Shown: positions 34,897 to 45,166 of the stretch, piece by piece
Layout: every line of letters begins with the position of its first letter
How positions within the stretch are numbered: position 1 is the first letter of the stretch
Assembly (NCBI RefSeq): GCF_004028235.1
Contig: NZ_CP035037.1
Coordinates: 124,001-188,000, forward strand
Reading direction: 5' to 3'
Length of the DNA: 64,000 nucleotides
Source: Leucobacter muris
GTDB taxonomy: Bacteria; Actinomycetota; Actinomycetes; Actinomycetales; Microbacteriaceae
The notes under the pieces: generated by a model
Told to the model about the DNA's origin: nothing
What the model saw: only the letters and a program-made list of their open reading frames with translations
Database searches by the model: none
Translations under genes and position numbers: made by a program

Positions 34897-36153
34897 ATGA
34901 GCGTCCCAGAGCAACCCGCGCCGCAGCAGTCGGCGCCGCAGCAGTGGGCGTGGGCGGCTCCGGCGCCGGTGATGCAGACGGTCGAGACCGAGCCGCTCGA
35001 GTACCACCGCCTGCTGCGGGGTGTGGCGAACTATCGCTGGTGGAAGCCGCTGCTGCTCCTGCTGCTCGCGGGTGTCTACTTCGGCGTGTTCACGGTGATC
35101 CTGGCGGTCGGTTTCGTACCGCTGATGATGGCGGGCGATCCCGAGTACCTGAACGACCTCGCGTCGGGCAGCACCGAGATCATCGACACGCAGCGCCCGT
35201 TGTCGGTGCTGATGAGCATGCTGTCGATCATCGTGATGCTGCCGGCGGTGATCCTCGCGATGCTCACGCTGGGCATGCGCCCCGTGGGCCGCGTGTGGTC
35301 GGTCGCGGCGCGGCTGCGCTGGGGGCTGCTGCTGCGCCTGCTCGGGGCGGCGGTGCTCGCGCTGATCGCGATGACGGCGGTGGGCATGGCCGCCGAGATC
35401 GGCCTGCAGGCGATCGTGGATCCGGCGGCGCTCTCCGAGCCGCCCGCCGAAGCGGATCGCGCGTTCGACGTGAACGCGGCGCTGATCTCGCTGGTGCTCG
35501 TCATCGTGCTCGTGCCGGTCCAGGCGGCGACCGAGGAGGTGGTCTTCCGCGGGCTGTTCATGCAGGTGCTCGGGGCGTGGCTGCGCAATCCGTGGTTCGC
35601 GATCCTCATCCCCTCGGTGGCCTTCGCCATGGCGCACATCTACGATTTCTGGGGTCTCGCGGCTGTGGGGCTGATGGGCGTCGTCGCGGCTTGGCTGACC
35701 TGGCGCACGGGCGGCCTCGAAGCGGCGATCGCGATTCACATCGTCAACAACCTGGTCGGCTTCGGCTTCATGGTGACCGGCTTCGGCGGCGAGACCGCGC
35801 AGACCGCCGACGGCGGCAGCGCGGGCGGCCTGCTGGGCGAGATCGTCGGGCTCGGGGTGTTCGTCTGGCTGGCGCTCAGGATCTTCCGCAAGGGCGGTCA
35901 CGGGCGCTCGCGCATCGACCTGGTGCAGGTGCAGGCGCCGACGCTGCAGCCGGCGCTGCCGACCTCGCCGCAGATGCAGTCGCAGTCGCAGCCGCAGCCG
36001 CCCATCGCGGGGCAGGGGGGCGCGGCGGCTCCGCAGGCTGATGCGGCCGCGCCGCCATCTGCAGAACCGCGGGAGCAGCCCGCGGAGCCGCAGTCGCCCG
36101 CAGTAGAGCCGCAGTCGCCGAACCCGGGGTCAGAGGAGCAGCAGCGTGGTTGA
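34897..36153 (+). CDS. CPBP-family intramembrane metalloprotease
   Basis: 418 residues. About eight hydrophobic helices; catalytic motifs EEVVFRGLFMQ (EExxxR) and the later histidines in FAMAHIYDFWG and IAIHIVNNLVGF are those of the CAAX protease/bacteriocin-immunity (Abi) family. A Gln/Pro-rich N-terminus (MSVPEQPAPQQ) and a ~90-residue Pro/Gln/Ala-rich C-terminal tail flank the membrane part. ATG 34897 with AGAAGGAG upstream. It overlaps the next gene by 8 bp. Target unknown. Confidence 0.87.
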   Translation: MSVPEQPAPQQSAPQQWAWAAPAPVMQTVETEPLEYHRLLRGVANYRWWKPLLLLLLAGVYFGVFTVILAVGFVPLMMAGDPEYLNDLASGSTEIIDTQRPLSVLMSMLSIIVMLPAVILAMLTLGMRPVGRVWSVAARLRWGLLLRLLGAAVLALIAMTAVGMAAEIGLQAIVDPAALSEPPAEADRAFDVNAALISLVLVIVLVPVQAATEEVVFRGLFMQVLGAWLRNPWFAILIPSVAFAMAHIYDFWGLAAVGLMGVVAAWLTWRTGGLEAAIAIHIVNNLVGFGFMVTGFGGETAQTADGGSAGGLLGEIVGLGVFVWLALRIFRKGGHGRSRIDLVQVQAPTLQPALPTSPQMQSQSQPQPPIAGQGGAAAPQADAAAPPSAEPREQPAEPQSPAVEPQSPNPGSEEQQRG

Positions 36154-37534
36154 TGTCTACGTGATCGGCGGTGGCCTGCCCGAGCTGTCGGCGGCTCTCG
36201 AACTGGCCGAGGTGGGCCTCTCGGTGCGCACTGGCGACTGGCCGATCGAGGGCGCGCCTGCCGCGGTCGCTCGGGCCCGCGCCGAGGCGGTCGGCGGAGC
36301 CGACGCACTGCCCGATCCCGACGGCGTGCTGCGCGAACTGCTGCAGCACATCGCCGCGCCTCTCTCGCAGGGCGGGCACGTGAACGACGAGGTGCGCGCC
36401 GTGTCGGTTGCGCCGAACCCCGTGCTGCTGCGCGGCATCAAGCAGGAGTGGGTGCCGCAGCCCGTTCCGGCGGCCCTGGGCATTCCCGCGGTGCCCATCT
36501 CGTCGCACGCGGTCGCCGTGCTCGGCGGTCGCGCCGCCGCGCGGGCGTACCTGGATCGGGTGAAACCGGTGCTCACGATCGGCAAGGCGCACTCGCTCGG
36601 CGAGCTGGTGCGCAGTCGCCTTGGCGAGGCGGTCGTGGAGCGGCTGGTCGACCCGTTCGTGCGCGAACGCTTCGGTCTCGCCGCCGACGAGGTCGAGGTC
36701 GCTGCGGCGGTGCCCGGCCTCAACGAGGCGCTCACCCGCGCGGGGTCGCTCTCGGGTGCGGTGCTGGCCAACGCCGATCGTGATGTTGCACGTGAAACCG
36801 CGGTGGCGCCGGTGGGGGGCTGGCCCGCAGCGTTCGCAGAGCTGAAACAGCGGCTCGGTCTCTACGGGGCGCAGGTCGCCGCGGCGACCGTCACCGCCGT
36901 CGAGCGCACGGGCGATGATGTCTGGCGCGTCGAAGAGGTCGACGGCACGGTGACCGAGGCGCGCGCGCTCGTGGTGGGGGTCGATGCATCGTCGGCTCGC
37001 GAGGCCCCCGCTGTGCTCGAAACCGCGGGCGTGCTGTCCGAAGCGCTGCACGACGTGCTGCCGACGCGCTGGCGCATGGAGGCCCGGGTCGCCCTCGCGG
37101 CGGGCGCCGACGGACTCCCGATCGGTGACGAGACCGCGCTGTGCGCGGTCGAGCTCGCCGACGGGCAGCACTGGGCGGTGCGCGTCGAACCTGGCGGCGC
37201 ACGCCGGGCGCGCCTCTCGGGGCCCGTGATCGAGGGGGTCGACCTCGAGGGCGTGCCGAGTGAGGGGCAAGTGCAGCGCTCGGTGAGCGAGGCTCTCACG
37301 GCCGTCGGACTGGCCGCGGCCGGCGGTGTGGAGGCGGTGCTGCGAATCGCCCCCTACGCGTCGATCGAGCAGCGCGAGGCTGCCGAGCGCCGACTGGGCG
37401 CCGCGCGCGAAGCGACGCACGACCTGCTGGCGGTGGGCGAGGCGCTGCACGGCGGCTCGACCGCGAGCGCCGTGGCCGACGCGCGCACGCAGGCGGTGCT
37501 GCTGCGACGGCGCTTGGCGGGCATCGCCGACTGA
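36146..37534 (+). CDS. FAD-dependent protoporphyrinogen-oxidase-like protein
   Basis: 462 residues with an N-terminal dinucleotide-binding strand VDVYVIGGGLPELSAALELA; the usual GxGxxG reads GGGLPE and the acidic residue ending strand 2 is not obvious. The C-terminal VGEALHGGSTASAVADARTQA matches the FAD-binding end of protoporphyrinogen oxidase/amine oxidases (GxxxxGxSxxxAxxxG). GTG 36146 with GAGGAG upstream, overlapping the CPBP gene. Possibly a divergent PPOX or another amine-oxidase relative; weak FAD motifs lower certainty. Confidence 0.5.
   Translation: MVDVYVIGGGLPELSAALELAEVGLSVRTGDWPIEGAPAAVARARAEAVGGADALPDPDGVLRELLQHIAAPLSQGGHVNDEVRAVSVAPNPVLLRGIKQEWVPQPVPAALGIPAVPISSHAVAVLGGRAAARAYLDRVKPVLTIGKAHSLGELVRSRLGEAVVERLVDPFVRERFGLAADEVEVAAAVPGLNEALTRAGSLSGAVLANADRDVARETAVAPVGGWPAAFAELKQRLGLYGAQVAAATVTAVERTGDDVWRVEEVDGTVTEARALVVGVDASSAREAPAVLETAGVLSEALHDVLPTRWRMEARVALAAGADGLPIGDETALCAVELADGQHWAVRVEPGGARRARLSGPVIEGVDLEGVPSEGQVQRSVSEALTAVGLAAAGGVEAVLRIAPYASIEQREAAERRLGAAREATHDLLAVGEALHGGSTASAVADARTQAVLLRRRLAGIAD
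36784..36799. promoter_or_regulatory. parS-like sequence
   Basis: TGTTGCACGTGAAACC matches the conserved ParB site TGTTTCACGTGAAACA at 14 of 16 positions, including the central CACGTGAAAC. It lies within the coding sequence at 36146-37534; many bacterial parS sites are intragenic. Confidence 0.45.
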
Positions 37535-37539
37535 CCGAC

Positions 37540-37960
37540 TTCTCGACGGGTGGCCTGGGTCGTTCTCGGCGCATGGCCGCTCCCTGGGCGCGTCGCCGTT
37601 CCTTGAGCCCGCCGCGGTTGCCTGGCGCGTTCCCACTCCCTGAACCGTTCCCTGAGCGCCGCCGGGACTCCCGGAGGCTGCTCCCTGAGCCTGCCGAAGG
37701 GAACGAACACCCTCCCCGAGCGGTCAGAAAGTGCTGCGCTTTTGCGGTCCTTGAGCAGTTTTTGACCTCTCGATGGGGTGGTCTGCGACGGTTCCCCGGC
37801 GCGGCCGCGATTCCATGAGCGGGTCGCGGTTCAGTGAGCGCGTGCCCGGCCCCTGAGCCTGTCGAAAGGAACAAGCGCCCCGAGTGGGCAGAAAGTGCGG
37901 TGTTTCTGCGGCTCGCGAGCTATTCTTGCCCACTCGGCAGGGGCAGGTCGGGGCTCCGTG
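37540..37960. repeat. Intergenic repeat cluster
   Basis: The 660 bp between 37534 and 38197 hold no convincing gene. Two related ~65-bp units start CCTGAGCCTG(C/T)CGAA and run to the T/G-rich TTTGCGG or TTTCTGCGG (37683-37750 and 37851-37911), both containing GGTCAGAAAGTGC or a close variant. Shorter copies of TTCC(C/T)TGAGC occur at about 37600, 37637 and 37651. A 10-bp inverted repeat CGAGTGGGCA / TGCCCACTCG (37881-37890, 37927-37936) could form a hairpin. Confidence 0.6.
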
Positions 37961-38196
37961 CGCGCGTGCGTGCTCTCTGGGCGGGAGATGTGGCTCAGGA
38001 GGCGCCTGGGGCGGCGGGTGGCGTCCTCGCCTCCGGGGTGAAAAACGCGCCGAACAGGGTGATTGTTCCCTGTGCGCGGCCTATGCCCCGTCCCCGCGTG
38101 GCTACGATTGGGCAGAACCGGGTCGACTGGTGCGTTGAGGGGAGCGACGCGACATCGGTAGTGCCGTGTGTCGTTCGACCTTGGGAGTGCTCTTCG

Positions 38197-41100
38197 ATGC
38201 GTGCTGTGGGTGTGGGCCGCGAGAGCCGTCGCGCCGTCGTGAGGCGGGTGCTGTCGGGCGTCGCGGCGGCGGCGGTGGTGGCGGGCGGCCTGGTCGCGGT
38301 GAGCGCGCCAGGCGCGACGGCTGCACCGGGCCCCAACCCGTACACCGACGTGCGGGTGACGAAGAAGTACGACGGCACTGGGCATGGCACTGATGCGGCG
38401 TCGTTCGTGAACACGGCGAACGGGTTCAGCCCCGGCGACGATGGCCCGAGCGACGGGGTGGTGTCGTCGGGCGACGTCGTGGGGTACGAGGTGGAGCTGA
38501 AGTTCCAGGCCGGCCCGAAGCGCACGGTCGCGGTGTCGATGGGCAGCGCCGCGTACCTGCGCTGGTCCGAGGGCAAGGCCGAGTTCTGCGCGCCGGTGCC
38601 GGGGGTCTCGGTGCAGGTGAGCGGCAACTCCTGCCTGTTCACGATCGAGGAGGGTGCGGCGGCGAGCGTGACGCGCACCCTGCTGATGACCGCCTCGGAT
38701 GCGCAGGGGTTGGCGCGTACCGAGCAGAAGTTCCCGGTATCGGTCGGCATCAGCGGCCAATCGCCGTACGCCTCGGTGGAGACCGAGGCGGTGACGGTGG
38801 TGTCGGCGCCGCAGGCTGATCTCACGATCCGCCCGAGCGCCCAACTGTACGCGTACGAGGGTGCGGCGTCGGGCGGGTTCACGATCACCCCGCGGGCGCT
38901 CAAGCGTGAGGGGTTCTCGCCGGTCAAGGGAGTATCGACGGGCATGCAGTGGGAGGCCCGCGTGAACGTGTCGGCGTTCCCCGAGGGCACGACCTGGCGG
39001 CTCGGCACTCAGGCGGTGACCCCCGTCGACGGCTGGCTGACGCTGAAGTACTCGGGGGAACGTCAGCTGAACTTCACGGTGCCGGGCGGCTGGCCCGAGC
39101 AGGACGAGGGATCCACGGCCGTCTACGACGTGTGGATGGAGGTGCCCGGGAGCGCATTCAGGTCGACCGATTACCTGAACAACGGCGACGGCTGGCAGCC
39201 GGGCACGGGCAAGCCCCAGAGCTGGTCGACGTACGATCCGAAGACCGGGTCCATCGGCGGCACCCCCTACCCGAACAACGACTACTCGGCGGCGCGGGTG
39301 TACCGGCCGATTCCGGCGTCGGGCGAGCTGTTCAGCAAGCGGGTGGCGTATCCCTACACCGGATCACAGTCGAAGTTCGAACCGGGCAACATGCAGTGGG
39401 CGGCGGCCTCGTCGACGGGATACTCGAATGCGGGCAGCCCCTGGCAGCTGGCGGCCGGCGCGCAGTTCCGGCAGGAGCTGTCGGTGCTCACCACCGCAAT
39501 CGAGGTTGGACCTGGCGACCCGGCCCCGCAGATCGTGGTAGCTGACGAGTGGGATCCGGGCTTGCAGCGGGTGGACGGTTTCGTCAACGTGACCGGCCCC
39601 GACGGCACCCCCGTGGACCCGGCGTCGTATCGCATCTTCTGGTCGACGACCGAGACGGGCGACCCGATCGCCGATGCGTCGGTGACGCAGGGCTGGGTGG
39701 AGCAGGAGGAGGCGCCGGCGGGCGGGCGCGCGATCAGGGTCGTCTTCGCCGAGGGCGCCCTGCCGGTGCACGACCAGGCGGGCGCGGGCGCGTTCACGGT
39801 GACGGTGCCCGCGAAGATTCGCGAGAGCGTCAAGCCGGGCGACGGGCCGGTGGTGCAGGACGTGATGCGGGCCCGGGTGGGCGACGGCGACATCGCCGGC
39901 GTGACGGGCGCGGTGCAAGTGGTGTTCCCCGTGATCCCCACCCTGCAGGTCGAGCACACCGTCGCGAACCCGCAGACCCCGCCGGGCAGCACCGCCTCCT
40001 ATCGGGTGAGGGCGCGTGTGGTGAACCCGCCGATCCCGGCGGCGGGGTTCGCGGCCCGCGTCGAGGTTGAGGCGGATCGGTGCGTCACCGACCCCGTGAG
40101 TACCAACCCGGCCTGGCAGCTGACCGTGATCCCCGCCGAGCCCGGCCCGTCGGGGCGTGTCTGCGGCGATCCCGAGTCGACTCCGGCCCGCCTCGTGTTC
40201 ACGCCCGCTGAGGGCCTGATCGCGGGTTCGTACCAGGACTGGAACAAGACCGCCACGCTGCCCGACATCACGTACGACGCGAAGGCCACGTACACCGCGC
40301 GCGACACGATCGTGTCGGCGGCGACGTTCTCGCTCGACGGCGCCGAGCAGGTGCTGCCGGCGAGCGCCGAGGCGCGCAGCACCGTGCCCGAGCAGCTCAC
40401 CGCCGCCGCGCGGGTGAGCGTGGTGACGCCGCAGCAGGAGATCGAAGAACCCCTCACCTGGCGGGTCGATCTCGCCGCCACCCTCAACGGCACGGGGCAC
40501 ACCGAGACCGTGATCGCGCTGCCCCGCAACGGCGACGGCGCCGCCTACCAGAGCCAGGTGCCCAACTGGACCGCCAGCCCCAAGACGTCGAGCTTTCAGG
40601 GCAGCCTCGCGCTCACCGGAGCGGGTTTCGGGGTCGAAGACACCACCGACGGCGCCGAGGTGTTCTTCACGGTGACCGCGAACCCCACCCTCAACCCGGG
40701 CGACCCGAACTCGGTGTGGCACCCGGTCTCGCAGGCAGGCCAGGGCGGCGTGCCCCCGCTCGCCGGCGCGACCGCGCTGAAGGTGCGTCAGCCCGCGAAC
40801 GGCGCCGGCGAGAACGCGGCCCTGAACGTCACCCTGCAGCCGACCGGCAACCGGCAGGGCAACAACTACCTGCTGTGGGCGGGTAGAACGATCACCGACA
40901 CGGGTGTCGAAGCCGCACCCGTGCCCTGGCCGGCGCGCGCACAGGTGGTCATGGCGAGTGCGAGCGGCACGGTCTGGAATGACGTGAACAACGACGCCGT
41001 CATGCACGCGACGGAGCCGAAGGTGCAGGGGGCATCGGTCGGTCTGTATCGGGTGGTGAACGGGGTGATCGAAGACGCACCGGTGCGCACCGCGGTCACC

Positions 41101-41449
41101 AACGCGACCGGCTACTACAGCTTCACCGGGCTCGTGCACGGCGACTACGTCACCCGCGTCGACCAGCGCGGGCCCAATCTCCCTGCACACCTCACCAGTT
41201 ACTACGGCCAAGACCTCGCAGTCGACCCCACCTTCTCGTTCATCAACCGCAGATTCGCCAACGCCGCCGAGCAGTCGACGGTGTTCACGCTCGCCATGGG
41301 CGGCGCGCAGAACGGTGTGAACTACGGCTTCCACGCCGCCGAGCCCAAGGTCGACATCGACAAGAACGAGGCCAGCCTCGCCTGCAACGACACCACCGGT
41401 GTCTGCGACGTGGCCTGGCAGCTCACGCTCACCAATCTCGGCAACACGC
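38197..41449 (+). pseudogene. Giant surface protein, N-terminal part, cut by IS256-family insertion
   Basis: About 1084 codons from ATG 38197. A long signal peptide (RRAVVRRVLSGVAAAAVVAGG ... ATA cleavage region) marks export. Most of the length is beta-sandwich, DUF11-like repeats (VDVTLRV-type, e.g. VGYEVELKFQAGP, TASYRVRARVVNPP). An SdrD B-like domain follows at about residues 922-1050: SGTVWNDVNNDAVMHATEPK and TNATGYYSFTGLVHGDYV. The frame meets the insertion at GNTR and stops 26 bp inside it (41475). The rest of the gene resumes at 45167; joined at the shared ACACG, LTLTNLGNT reads on into AGAEFYDVETIYG. Confidence 0.8.
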
Positions 41450-41808
41450 GGGACTGTCTGAATAATGGTGTGTGAGGGTCCGGCCTGATCCGAAAGGAGA
41501 TGGCCGTGGCTGACACGACCACTGTCGTTGTTGACGACGAGATGATTGATCCCGTGACCGGGGAGATCATCGATCAGAAAGAACTCGCAGAACGCTTGCT
41601 CGCGCAGGCGAAGGAGCAGGGCGTGAGCCTGACGGGGCCGGGCGGCCTGCTCAGCCAGCTCACGAAGAACGTCCTCGAGACCGCGCTGAATGCCGAGTTG
41701 ACCGAGCACCTCGGCCACGAGCACGGCGGGACCCCAATCGGCGAGAACATGCGTAACGGGACGCGGGTCAAGACGGTGCTGACAGAGATCGGCCCCGTCG
41801 AGATCGAA
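41450..41808 (+). mobile_element. IS256-family outer copy, left part
   Basis: 359 bp: left terminal repeat, GAAAGGAG ribosome site and the first 103 transposase codons from ATG 41500 (MAVADTTTVVVDDEM). The frame then reads two foreign codons in the inner copy and stops at 41820. It is the 5' part of the copy completed at 43194-44227. Confidence 0.88.
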
Positions 41809-43193
41809 GGGACTGTCTGAATAATGGTGTGTGAGGGTCCGGCCTGATCCGAAAGGAGATGGCCGTGGCTGACACGACCACTGTCGTTGTTGACGACGAG
41901 ATGATTGATCCCGTGACCGGGGAGATCATCGATCAGAAAGAACTCGCAGAACGCTTGCTCGCGCAGGCGAAGGAGCAGGGCGTGAGCCTGACGGGGCCGG
42001 GCGGCCTGCTCAGCCAGCTCACGAAGAACGTCCTCGAGACCGCGCTGAATGCCGAGTTGACCGAGCACCTCGGCCACGAGCACGGCGGGACCCCAATCGG
42101 CGAGAACATGCGTAACGGGACGCGGGTCAAGACGGTGCTGACAGAGATCGGCCCCGTCGAGATCGAAGTCCCGCGAGATCGAGACGGGTCGTTCGAGCCG
42201 GTGATCGTCCCCAAGCGGAAACGCCGACTGGACGGCATCGATCAGATCGTTCTGTCCCTTTCCGCTCGGGGGTTGACGACCGGTGAGATCGCTGCGCATT
42301 TCGACGAGGTCTATGGGGCGAAGGTCTCCAAGGACACGATCAGCCGGATCACCGAGAAGGTCGCCGGGGAACTCGCCGAATGGTCGAGCAGGCCGTTGGA
42401 TGCGCTCTACCCGGTGATCTTCGTCGACGCGATCGTGGTGAAGGTCCGTGACGGGCAGGTGAGGAACACCCCGTTCTATGTCGTGATGGGCGTCACCGTG
42501 AACGGGGAACGCGACATCCTCGGCATCTGGGCCGGTGACGGTCAGGAGGGTGCGAGGTTCTGGCTGCAGGTGTTCACCGAGCTGAAGAACCGGGGTGTCG
42601 AGGACGTGCTCATCGCGGTCTGCGACGGGCTGAAGGGTCTCCCGGAGGCGATCAACACCACTTGGGAGCAAACGGTCGTCCAGCAGTGCATCGTCCATCT
42701 GATCCGCAACAGCTTCCGCTACGCCGGGCGGCAACACCGCGACGCGATCGTCCGTTCCCTCAAACCCGTCTACACGGCCCCGTCGGAGCAGGCGGCGAAG
42801 GATCGGTTCGAGGAGTTCGCCGCCGAGTGGGGCGGACGGTATCCGGCGATCGTGCAGCTCTGGAAGAACAGCTGGGCGGAGTTCGTGCCGTTCCTCGAGT
42901 ATGACGTCGAGATCCGGCGGGTGATCTGCACGACCAACGCGATCGAGTCAATCAACGCTCGCTATCGGCGCGCCGTGAGAGCTCGGGGGCACTTTCCCAA
43001 CGAGGCCGCCGCGCTGAAATGTCTCTACCTCGTGACGCGGTCGCTTGACCCGACTGGCGGCGGAAGGGCACGCTGGGTGATGAGGTGGAAGCCCGCGCTG
43101 AACGCGTTCGCGATCACCTTCGCCGGACGGTTCGAGAAAACCACTCACGAATGAAAACCGCCGGATCCCACACACCGTTTATCGGACAGACCC
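41809..43193 (+). mobile_element. IS256-family element, complete inner copy (1385 bp)
   Basis: Imperfect terminal inverted repeats: left GGGACTGTCTGAATAATGGT, right (reverse complement) GGGTCTGTCCGATAAACGGT, continuing GTGTG. Flanked by the exact 8-bp duplication AGATCGAA. Carries one intact transposase. Being inserted in an identical copy, it is a recent arrival. Confidence 0.92.
41859..43154 (+). CDS. IS256/Mutator-family transposase, intact
   Basis: 431 residues. Catalytic triad residues are in VIFVDAIVVK (Asp), IAVCDGLKGLPEAI (Asp) and ICTTNAIESINARYR (Glu); the Mutator signature runs from DGLKGLPEAI to QQCIVHLIRNS. N-terminal NVLETALNAELTEHLGHEH is the conserved start of the family. ATG 41859 has GAAAGGAG upstream. 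The only full-length copy in the array. Confidence 0.95.
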   Translation: MAVADTTTVVVDDEMIDPVTGEIIDQKELAERLLAQAKEQGVSLTGPGGLLSQLTKNVLETALNAELTEHLGHEHGGTPIGENMRNGTRVKTVLTEIGPVEIEVPRDRDGSFEPVIVPKRKRRLDGIDQIVLSLSARGLTTGEIAAHFDEVYGAKVSKDTISRITEKVAGELAEWSSRPLDALYPVIFVDAIVVKVRDGQVRNTPFYVVMGVTVNGERDILGIWAGDGQEGARFWLQVFTELKNRGVEDVLIAVCDGLKGLPEAINTTWEQTVVQQCIVHLIRNSFRYAGRQHRDAIVRSLKPVYTAPSEQAAKDRFEEFAAEWGGRYPAIVQLWKNSWAEFVPFLEYDVEIRRVICTTNAIESINARYRRAVRARGHFPNEAAALKCLYLVTRSLDPTGGGRARWVMRWKPALNAFAITFAGRFEKTTHE

Positions 43194-44227
43194 AGATCGA
43201 AGTCCCGCGAGATCGAGACGGGTCGTTCGAGCCGGTGATCGTCCCCAAGCGGAAACGCCGACTGGACGGCATCGATCAGATCGTTCTGTCCCTTTCCGCT
43301 CGGGGGTTGACGACCGGTGAGATCGCTGCGCATTTCGACGAGGTCTATGGGGCGAAGGTCTCCAAGGACACGATCAGCCGGATCACCGAGAAGGTCGCCG
43401 GGGAACTCGCCGAATGGTCGAGCAGGCCGTTGGATGCGCTCTACCCGGTGATCTTCGTCGACGCGATCGTGGTGAAGGTCCGTGACGGGCAGGTGAGGAA
43501 CACCCCGTTCTATGTCGTGATGGGCGTCACCGTGAACGGGGAACGCGACATCCTCGGCATCTGGGCCGGTGACGGTCAGGAGGGTGCGAGGTTCTGGCTG
43601 CAGGTGTTCACCGAGCTGAAGAACCGGGGTGTCGAGGACGTGCTCATCGCGGTCTGCGACGGGCTGAAGGGTCTCCCGGAGGCGATCAACACCACTTGGG
43701 AGCAAACGGTCGTCCAGCAGTGCATCGTCCATCTGATCCGCAACAGCTTCCGCTACGCCGGGCGGCAACACCGCGACGCGATCGTCCGTTCCCTCAAACC
43801 CGTCTACACGGCCCCGTCGGAGCAGGCGGCGAAGGATCGGTTCGAGGAGTTCGCCGCCGAGTGGGGCGGACGGTATCCGGCGATCGTGCAGCTCTGGAAG
43901 AACAGCTGGGCGGAGTTCGTGCCGTTCCTCGAGTATGACGTCGAGATCCGGCGGGTGATCTGCACGACCAACGCGATCGAGTCAATCAACGCTCGCTATC
44001 GGCGCGCCGTGAGAGCTCGGGGGCACTTTCCCAACGAGGCCGCCGCGCTGAAATGTCTCTACCTCGTGACGCGGTCGCTTGACCCGACTGGCGGCGGAAG
44101 GGCACGCTGGGTGATGAGGTGGAAGCCCGCGCTGAACGCGTTCGCGATCACCTTCGCCGGACGGTTCGAGAAAACCACTCACGAATGAAAACCGCCGGAT
44201 CCCACACACCGTTTATCGGACAGACCC
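43194..44227 (+). mobile_element. IS256-family outer copy, right part
   Basis: 1034 bp identical, as far as compared by eye, to 42160-43193. Encodes transposase from VPRDRDGSFEPV to the natural stop (44188), with all three catalytic residues but no start of its own, then the right terminal repeat ending 44227. Confidence 0.88.
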
Positions 44228-45166
44228 TCCCTTTCCGCTCGGGGGTTGACGACCGGTGAGATCGCTGCGCATTTCGACGAGGTCTATGGGGCGAAGGTCT
44301 CCAAGGACACGATCAGCCGGATCACCGAGAAGGTCGCCGGGGAACTCGCCGAATGGTCGAGCAGGCCGTTGGATGCGCTCTACCCGGTGATCTTCGTCGA
44401 CGCGATCGTGGTGAAGGTCCGTGACGGGCAGGTGAGGAACACCCCGTTCTATGTCGTGATGGGCGTCACCGTGAACGGGGAACGCGACATCCTCGGCATC
44501 TGGGCCGGTGACGGTCAGGAGGGTGCGAGGTTCTGGCTGCAGGTGTTCACCGAGCTGAAGAACCGGGGTGTCGAGGACGTGCTCATCGCGGTCTGCGACG
44601 GGCTGAAGGGTCTCCCGGAGGCGATCAACACCACTTGGGAGCAAACGGTCGTCCAGCAGTGCATCGTCCATCTGATCCGCAACAGCTTCCGCTACGCCGG
44701 GCGGCAACACCGCGACGCGATCGTCCGTTCCCTCAAACCCGTCTACACGGCCCCGTCGGAGCAGGCGGCGAAGGATCGGTTCGAGGAGTTCGCCGCCGAG
44801 TGGGGCGGACGGTATCCGGCGATCGTGCAGCTCTGGAAGAACAGCTGGGCGGAGTTCGTGCCGTTCCTCGAGTATGACGTCGAGATCCGGCGGGTGATCT
44901 GCACGACCAACGCGATCGAGTCAATCAACGCTCGCTATCGGCGCGCCGTGAGAGCTCGGGGGCACTTTCCCAACGAGGCCGCCGCGCTGAAATGTCTCTA
45001 CCTCGTGACGCGGTCGCTTGACCCGACTGGCGGCGGAAGGGCACGCTGGGTGATGAGGTGGAAGCCCGCGCTGAACGCGTTCGCGATCACCTTCGCCGGA
45101 CGGTTCGAGAAAACCACTCACGAATGAAAACCGCCGGATCCCACACACCGTTTATCGGACAGACCC
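44228..45166 (+). mobile_element. IS256-family right-end fragment
   Basis: 939 bp equal to 42255-43193, beginning abruptly at TCCCTTTCCGCTCGGGG. Encodes the last ~293 transposase residues (stop 45127) and the right terminal repeat. Its left part is absent, probably lost by recombination between the identical left ends. Confidence 0.88.

Larger units (their letters stand above)
41450..45166 (+). mobile_element. Nested array of identical IS256-family sequences
   Basis: Three IS sequences share ends GGGACTGTCTGA...(left) and ...TCGGACAGACCC (right). 41450-41808 plus 43194-44227 is one 1385-bp copy, interrupted by a complete copy at 41809-43193. The 8-bp AGATCGAA is present on both sides of the inner copy (41801-41808 and 43194-43201): a perfect IS256-type target duplication. 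44228-45166 is a 939-bp right-end fragment. Left of the array the host gene reads ...AACACGC and right ACACGGCG, sharing only ACACG. Confidence 0.9.

Noticed and set aside
36146..37534. Firm call as HemY/HemG protoporphyrinogen oxidase
   Set aside because: The N-terminal FAD loop is degenerate and no heme operon adjoins, so only a family-level call is kept.
41450..45166. Composite transposon with cargo between two IS copies
   Set aside because: All of the sequence between the outer ends is IS sequence; no cargo gene exists.
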